DNA of 64,000 nucleotides from contig NC_088711.1 in NCBI RefSeq assembly GCF_963576615.1, forward strand, positions 1,612,001-1,676,000, read 5' to 3'. Made by a program: the position numbers and the translations under genes. This document shows, in pieces, positions 58,686-64,000 of this stretch; position 1 is the first letter of the stretch; every line of letters begins with the position of its first letter. The DNA comes from Watersipora subatra. Its lineage: Eukaryota; Bryozoa; Gymnolaemata; Cheilostomatida; Watersiporidae. The notes under the pieces were generated by a model, which saw nothing but the letters and a program-made list of their open reading frames with translations, did no database searches and was not told where the DNA came from.

Positions 58686-58699
58686 ATTGATGGAACCAA

Positions 58700-60558
58700 A
58701 ATAGCTATAAGGACATAAAAGTATGAGAGGATTGGGGATGCCTAATTTTGCTTGGTACAGCCACAATAGTTGAGACTTGGCTATGAAACTCTATATAAAT
58801 ATATTTACATAATAATGTTGTTACATAATAATGTTGTATGTCCAAACAGTTTTTCAGCTTTAAAAATTAACCAATTTTGCTCAATGCTTATGTGGTCCGT
58901 GTCACCCATGTTTCCCCTACATGTACCGTATATGAATATAAGGAATCGTTATTTAATCGGATTAGTGTTCACTCAACTTATGAATTAAATTATTAAACTG
59001 ACCTCCAAAACAATTGCATCAATAATGAAATTAACAAATTAATTTATATTCAACTCAAACTATGCATTACATTAGCAAACTAATTTGTCAAATAATTGCA
59101 TTAATAATTAAATTAATTACTTAAATAGCGATTAACTTGAATTATGCAGCAAGTTATTAAGTTTATTTGACAAACCATAGCATTCCTTATTGAATTCACT
59201 TTTTCAAAAGCTGAATTACTCTTTAAATTATCAAATAAGCATTTGATTAAACTTCATTAATAATTGATTCTATAAATTATTTGCAGAAAAAACTGTGTTA
59301 ATCATTAAATTTTAAATTAACATACTTGAGAATTTCGAATTAAATTAAACTGCTAGTTCATAAATGAATGAATAATTTACTGTAATTATTATTGCGCATT
59401 GTTAATTGACCACAACAATGTTAGTTATATATGTTGATTGTTTAGCAGTAGCATTTAGGATTTTTAAACAGCCATCAAAACATATAATTCCTTTAAAAAC
59501 ACAAATCAGAGCCTATTTGCAAATACAAAACCTATCAGATTTTGAGCTATGCACAAATCTAGGTGAGATTTGTGCCATGACTTGAGCTTTAAAGGGTGCT
59601 GTATTATTTAAAATTATTAAATAATTGCTACCGTCCTATAAGAAATTCTGTCATCTTTTAAATGTTGTATTACCAGTATAAAACAATCAATTTTAGAACT
59701 ACTGCAAATGGGAGTTATGTTTGTTAATGTTGGGTCTTTCCGTTAGAGATTATATAAAAATAGTGACGTGGCCTGTTTGGAAACTAATACGGCCCATTTT
59801 ACACTTCTATTGGTTGCGTAACTTTCTCATACACGGCCCCGGTACATCCTAAACACGTGCGCGTAGCATAGGTTTTCATTGCTTGAGCGTAAGGCTTTTC
59901 CTGTAGAGCGCCCTTGACTACGAACAAAATAGCGACCGTTGTATCGCTTGCACGAAGGTGCCTAAATTGCCTGCTTTCAAGAGAACAAATTGCTAGAAGT
60001 ATCTGACGTTTTTATTTTGGTACTAAAAAGTTTGCACTAAGTCGTTAGACTGTGAGGACTTATCCAATGAAGTTTAAAGATGTGACAACAAATCTAGCTA
60101 TTTTGTCAGACACTTACATATTAGGTAATATAGTAAACGTTAGTATAGAGTGCAAGTACAATCCCGTAGTAAAAAACCCGTAGTTCTGTCAACCATTAAA
60201 ATAATACCATTTGTAGCATACTTATCAGGCGTTTTCTAGTAACTAGATAATAAAATCTGAAGAATCGTAGAGTAAAACAAATCTGGCTTTTATCAAATAT
60301 GTTTGTCTCTATGAAAGGTAAATAGGATTTGAATAATACTTTTTCAAAGGATGTGTTGTCATGCCAGTAGCTGGGCACTTGAAAAAAGGTGCCTTAATAA
60401 ATGGTTGTTGAGTGTAAGTCTATAACTTCAGCAAATTGATTTTGAATTCAGTATCTCTGAAATAAATCAAAAATGGCACAATGAGGAAGGCACGCTCAGA
60501 GACTTTGAGTCTGCATATGACTTTTTGAGAATAGACTACCAAAGCCTATGCTTTGAAA
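58700..60558. other. AT-rich intergenic region
   Basis: Very rich in 'aatta' and 'attaa' words between about 58980 and 59400. A less AT-rich patch lies at about 59760-59990. I could not support an exon, promoter or element here. Confidence 0.4.
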
Positions 60559-60692
60559 ATGGTTACTAAATTTGATTTTTTTAATGAACTTAGCATTAAT
60601 ATAAAGATCAAAAGAGATATAAACACTTGCGGAATTATTGCAAGATATTTCCTTGTAAAGAAAAAAATTACTGTGTGCCAGGCAGCAGTGAA

Positions 60693-60697
60693 AGAAG
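60693..60697. repeat. Target site duplication AGAAG, left copy
   Basis: Identical to AGAAG at 63264-63268. A 5-bp duplication is usual for retroviral-type integrases and fixes both ends of the LTR element. Confidence 0.9.
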
Positions 60698-60843
60698 TGT
60701 AGAATGTATTGCCTATTGCCTATGTAAAATGTACAGCCTATTGCAATGCTTACATTACGTAATGCTTGATGCAATGACTTTGTGTTAGAGATTCACTGGC
60801 GTTTTGAATTTGAATAAACTGAGTGTTTGATAAACATACCACA
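60698..60843 (+). repeat. 5' LTR, 146 bp
   Basis: TGTAGAATGT...ACATACCACA. It differs from the 3' LTR at three bases (a/g, a/c and t/c from 5' to 3'). Unusually short for this class. Confidence 0.9.
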
Positions 60844-60869
60844 AGCTATTTCGGCAAATTGTGACAATA

Positions 60870-61616
60870 ATGGCAGTAAAACTTTCAGACTTGATTGAAA
60901 CCTATCAAGACGTAGAAAAAAGTGGTGACTTTTCTGAGTGGTGTGACAAGTTAGAGCTTGTAGCTGAGCTGCAGAATATTACGGAGTTGAAATCTTTTGT
61001 GCCACTCTTTCTGTCTGGACCAGCATTCGCCATTTATAAACAACTGTCAGCCGACACTAAAAAGGATTATGCACTGATTAAACAGGAGCTAATGACTGCT
61101 TTTGGAGTAAATAACTTTTGCGCATATGGACAACTACAAAGAAGGATATACAAAGAAGGAGAAACTGTTGATGTTTACCTGGCAGATTTGCGTAGGCTAG
61201 TAGCTCTGATTGGCTAAACAGTACCAGAACCCTTGTTGAAGTGTGATTTTGTGGCTGGGTTACCAATTGATGTAGCTACCTAGATAAAGTCCATTTCAGC
61301 AGTTGAAAAACTTTCGTTGTCAGAGTTGGCCACGAGAGCCAGAATGATTATGTCTAGCAATGGTGGAGCACAAGGAGTCTGAGCAATGGGGTATGTAGGC
61401 TCAAAACCTGCTGGACAGATTTGTTCAATTTGTAATGGCAGAGGTCATGGAGCCCACCAGTGCCCATCTAAGGTTGTAAAGAGTACAAAAAGGCTAATAA
61501 AGTGTTACAACTGTCAAGAGCTTGGCAATCACATAGCTAAGAATTGCTCTCAGGTTAAGGTAAACGAGAATGGGGGAGTGTCTGCACCGGATACTCTCCC
61601 CGCTACAAGTCACTGA
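60870..61616 (+). pseudogene. Retrotransposon Gag with three in-frame stops
   Basis: From the ATG at 60870 the capsid-like part reads 'FSEWCDKLELVAELQ', then 'FVPLFLSGPAFAIYKQL', typical of the Retrotrans_gag domain. The same frame then meets TAA (61215), TAG (61281) and TGA (61380). After them come two zinc knuckles. The first, 'CSICNGRGHGAHQC', fits CX2CX4HX4C. The second, 'CYNCQELGNHIAKNC', has one extra residue before His. The frame ends at 61614-61616. Only about 25 bases separate the LTR from the ATG. Confidence 0.8.
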
Positions 61617-61624
61617 ACAAAGAG

Positions 61625-62950
61625 GTGCTACCATTTATTGATATATACGTAAACAAAGTATCGGCAAGAGCTCTTGTAGATACTGGTTGCGAACAGACTG
61701 TGGTTTTAGATGATTTTTGTGTTAAATTGGGTAAAAGGCCTAGCGGTCCTGTTCAAATTGTCAGCATATTAAATGGTAAAACTACTGAGTGTAAGGGTGA
61801 AACTGTTTTAGAAGTCAATGTCACAGGAAATGAAGAGCTTCCTCTGCAGTGCTTGATTGCGTCAGCACTAGTAGGTGGAGCACAAGTGATATTGGGAATG
61901 GATGCTATTGCTAAACTCGGTGGAGTTAATGTTGATGTTCACATTGGTGTTAAGTTTGGTGGTGAGGTGCCAGTGATAAGTGTTGGCACAAGACACCAGA
62001 GTAGTTTAGAGATTGATGATAAAGATTTCATAGCATGGTTTGATGGTAGTGCATGGTTTGTCAAATGGAAATGGAAAGATGATGAACCGATTCTACAAAA
62101 TCATTGCTCTGAATACAAGATAAATGATGATGACAGAAAAGAGTTTGATGAAGGAGTGCAACGCTGGATAGATGATGAATGGCTGGAGTTATATGATAGC
62201 ACAGTCCATGGTCTTGTAGAGGGGATAATTCCATTGATGGCTGCAAAACAACCAAACAAGCCCAATAAGATTCGCCCTGTTATGGATTACCGTGAACTAA
62301 ACAACTATATTCACAGTAATCCAGGTGTTGAGACTGCAATTTGCCAAGAAAAACTGCGAGATTGGAGGTTAGGGGGAAGCAAAGCATGTCTGTTAGATTT
62401 GAAGAACGCTTTTCTACGAATTCATATAGAGCCCAGTCTGAAAAGATTCCAGGCAGTGAAGTACAGAGGTAAGACGTATGTAATGACACGCATGGGATTT
62501 GGTTTGAATGTTGCTCCCAAGGTATTGTCCAAGATCATAGATAAAGTGCTTTCATTGGATGAACAGATTTGCAATGGAACTGATCACTACATTGATGACA
62601 TTTGGATAAACGAGGAGGTGGTTCAAGCTGATGTTGTTAGAGCTCACTTACTAAGGTTTGGACTTGTGGCAAAAGACCCATTGACACTATCAGATACTCG
62701 TGTGTTGGGTCTTAGAGTAAACAATGCAGAAGATGATCAGTACAACTGGAAGCGAGATGGTGATTTGCCTGTAATTTCAGAAAAGGTTACAAAAATAGAC
62801 CTTTTTTTAACTAGGCCAACTAGAGAGTCTAATCAGGTCGAAGTTGAGTTTAGTACTTCAGACCTGCTTGATAACAATGCTCAGTTGAATCGAGAGCTTG
62901 TTGAATCTGATCTCGATCAAAATAGTGACTTTGAAAACAGACCTGTTTGA
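61625..62950 (+). CDS. Retrotransposon protease and reverse transcriptase, truncated Pol
   Basis: An uninterrupted frame, -1 relative to gag. An aspartic protease active site 'LVDTGCEQTVV' is near codon 20, with an 'ILGMDAI' second element. The reverse transcriptase follows: 'IRPVMDYRELNNYI', 'LLDLKNAFLRIHI', 'RMGFGLNVAPKVLSKI' and the catalytic 'YIDD' at 62588-62599. It then ends after about 100 codons of acidic tail, without RNase H or integrase, and stops at 62948-62950. The frame's integrity contrasts with the broken gag. The start is arbitrary, because expression is expected by frameshift from gag. Confidence 0.85.
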   Translation: MLPFIDIYVNKVSARALVDTGCEQTVVLDDFCVKLGKRPSGPVQIVSILNGKTTECKGETVLEVNVTGNEELPLQCLIASALVGGAQVILGMDAIAKLGGVNVDVHIGVKFGGEVPVISVGTRHQSSLEIDDKDFIAWFDGSAWFVKWKWKDDEPILQNHCSEYKINDDDRKEFDEGVQRWIDDEWLELYDSTVHGLVEGIIPLMAAKQPNKPNKIRPVMDYRELNNYIHSNPGVETAICQEKLRDWRLGGSKACLLDLKNAFLRIHIEPSLKRFQAVKYRGKTYVMTRMGFGLNVAPKVLSKIIDKVLSLDEQICNGTDHYIDDIWINEEVVQADVVRAHLLRFGLVAKDPLTLSDTRVLGLRVNNAEDDQYNWKRDGDLPVISEKVTKIDLFLTRPTRESNQVEVEFSTSDLLDNNAQLNRELVESDLDQNSDFENRPV

Positions 62951-63117
62951 GATAGACATCTTCCTAAGTGGTTATCAAATTTTGTGCTGTAATGGTTGTA
63001 CAAGTCAGTTAATCCTGAGATCTATTAGATGTTATGCTGTATGGTTTTACAGCATAACATCATAGTTTATGTTTGCAGTTTAATTTATTTACAGTTGATC
63101 TTGAGATCAAGAGGGGA

Positions 63118-63263
63118 TGTAGAATGTATTGCCTATTGCCTATGTAGAATGTACAGCCTATTGCAATGCTTACATTACGTCATGCTTGATGCAATGACTT
63201 TGTGTTAGAGATTCACCGGCGTTTTGAATTTGAATAAACTGAGTGTTTGATAAACATACCACA
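63118..63263 (+). repeat. 3' LTR, 146 bp
   Basis: Direct copy of 60698-60843 with three differences. Preceded by the purine tract and followed by the AGAAG target copy. Confidence 0.9.
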
Positions 63264-63411
63264 AGAAGCACTAAATGAAAAACATGCATTGGCCGAAGCA
63301 GGTATAAGCTTAAAACAAGATATTTCTTTAGCAGATTCAGCTTGCATAGAGCTTGCACATATAGCAACTAAAATAAAACTCTTAAAATATGCCATGAGTG
63401 AAAAGTATTAA

Positions 63412-64000
63412 AAAAATGCAAATATTGTTCTGACTTCTGCTTTTAAAAAGGCAACCAATGCATACATGAAATTTTTTTAGCCTGTTGTAAACCTTAGTCA
63501 TGCTTTCTAAATGGAAAAAATTAGTAAACAACCAACTGCAAATAGGATCGACCCACCGCGTGCACTTACAAAACCACAGCGTTGTAAAAATTCCGTCTTT
63601 TTCCATCGCCAGAGGGTTGCAAATATGAGACATAATTTGTAGTGTGAATCTGAATCCATTTTGGTAGCCATGATGTCATGAAATTTACAGCGCAGCGTTT
63701 AAAGCACTTGTAAAACAGTGTGCTTGGCATAGTGCCAAAGAAATTGTGTAATTCATCAGAGACCTCAACCATTGCAAGCGATGGAGTGATGTACTCAATC
63801 CCAGACAACCAGCAGTTTTGTCCTTATTTGGACTCCTCAGTGGAGTATAGTCTTATTTTTTTAGTTAAGCATATAAAGCCCAAGTAGGGATTACCCGCAA
63901 GAGAGTGATGAGAAACAAATTAAATTCAGCTTGCTTATAAATGGGCACAAGGAGTAAGTCTTCATATCGGTCTACTTATCGGTATATGTGTGAATAATTG
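63412..64000. other. Right edge, unassigned
   Basis: A minus-strand open frame (63566-63808, 'SGIEYITPSLAMVEVSDELH') looks non-random but I do not recognise it, and it has no clear splice context. It may belong to a mobile element cut by the window edge. Confidence 0.3.

Larger units (their letters stand above)
60698..63263 (+). mobile_element. LTR retrotransposon, short, non-autonomous, 2566 bp
   Basis: Flanked by 146-bp LTRs (60698-60843 and 63118-63263) that begin TG and end CA and differ at three positions. A perfect AGAAG target duplication surrounds it. A purine tract (aagagggga, 63109-63117) precedes the 3' LTR. Coding order is gag, CCHC knuckles, aspartic protease, reverse transcriptase, as in Ty3/Gypsy-type elements. 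RNase H and integrase are missing and gag has three stops, so it cannot move on its own. I could not recognise the tRNA primer site after the 5' LTR. The family cannot be fixed without an integrase. Confidence 0.9.
60559..63411 (+). pseudogene. 93-codon reading frame interrupted by the LTR element
   Basis: Left piece 60559-60697 starts 'MVTKFDFFNELSINIK'. Right piece 63269-63411 ends '...KLLKYAMSEKY' and TAA. With the retrotransposon and one copy of the 5-bp duplication removed, the two halves join in one frame of 93 codons. The predicted protein is helical and Lys/Glu/Ala-rich ('EAGISLKQDISLADSA') and I do not recognise it. It may be an exon, an old gene or part of another element. The insertion destroys it either way. 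Confidence 0.45.

Noticed and set aside
63382-63633. 83-codon minus-strand frame at the right edge
   Set aside because: Overlaps a better frame in another register and the plus-strand interrupted ORF. No recognisable domain.
1-64000. tRNA, rRNA or snRNA genes
   Set aside because: I looked for B-box-like GGTTCGAATCC and cloverleaf arms and for conserved rRNA words and found none convincing. A tRNAscan or Infernal run would settle it.

Overview
This is a window of nuclear DNA from an animal, AT-rich and full of repeats. The genes have many short exons with GT-AG introns and the standard genetic code. No rRNA, tRNA, CRISPR array or operon was seen. Two recognisable genes, a CR1/Jockey-like LINE, pogo/Tigger elements and Helitrons suggest an invertebrate, perhaps a spiralian. 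I cannot name the species from sequence alone.

About 1-14.8 kb, minus strand: an unrecognised coiled-coil protein gene, seen as seven short exons, almost all in phase 1. Its introns hold a Helitron carrying a Tigger element, a small Helitron, a dead LINE and minisatellites. The largest minisatellite (29-bp unit, about 46 copies) starts exactly on an exon's splice donor. An orphan terminal exon at 4672-4909 is not explained. About 14.8-21.9 kb is intergenic. Its main feature is a 38-bp satellite array split by a 2.1-kb Helitron whose empty site can be rebuilt to the base.

21.95-34.43 kb, minus strand: a complete ten-exon gene for an SLC17A9-like vesicular nucleotide transporter (442 codons). 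Its introns hold four minisatellites, MULE-like and pogo/Tigger elements and a LINE fragment. A 723-bp gap then separates it, head to head, from the next gene. 35.15-54.94 kb, plus strand: HBS1L, the ribosome-rescue GTPase. Its exon phases allow three products: a 721-aa long form that skips two exons, a 484-aa Ski7-like short form that stops inside a large central exon, and a form ending in a tiny alternative last exon followed by AATAAA.

54.9-64 kb: MITEs, a pogo-like transposase remnant, AT-rich DNA, and a 2566-bp LTR retrotransposon with 146-bp LTRs and a perfect 5-bp target duplication. It sits inside a 93-codon reading frame that becomes open again when the element and one target copy are removed.

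The transporter loads ATP and other nucleotides into vesicles. HBS1L acts with Pelota on stalled ribosomes, and its short form is expected to link the exosome to the SKI complex. Their adjacency shows no functional link beyond a possible shared promoter region. All exon models come from reading splice sites, phases and family resemblance by eye. No alignment or search was run.
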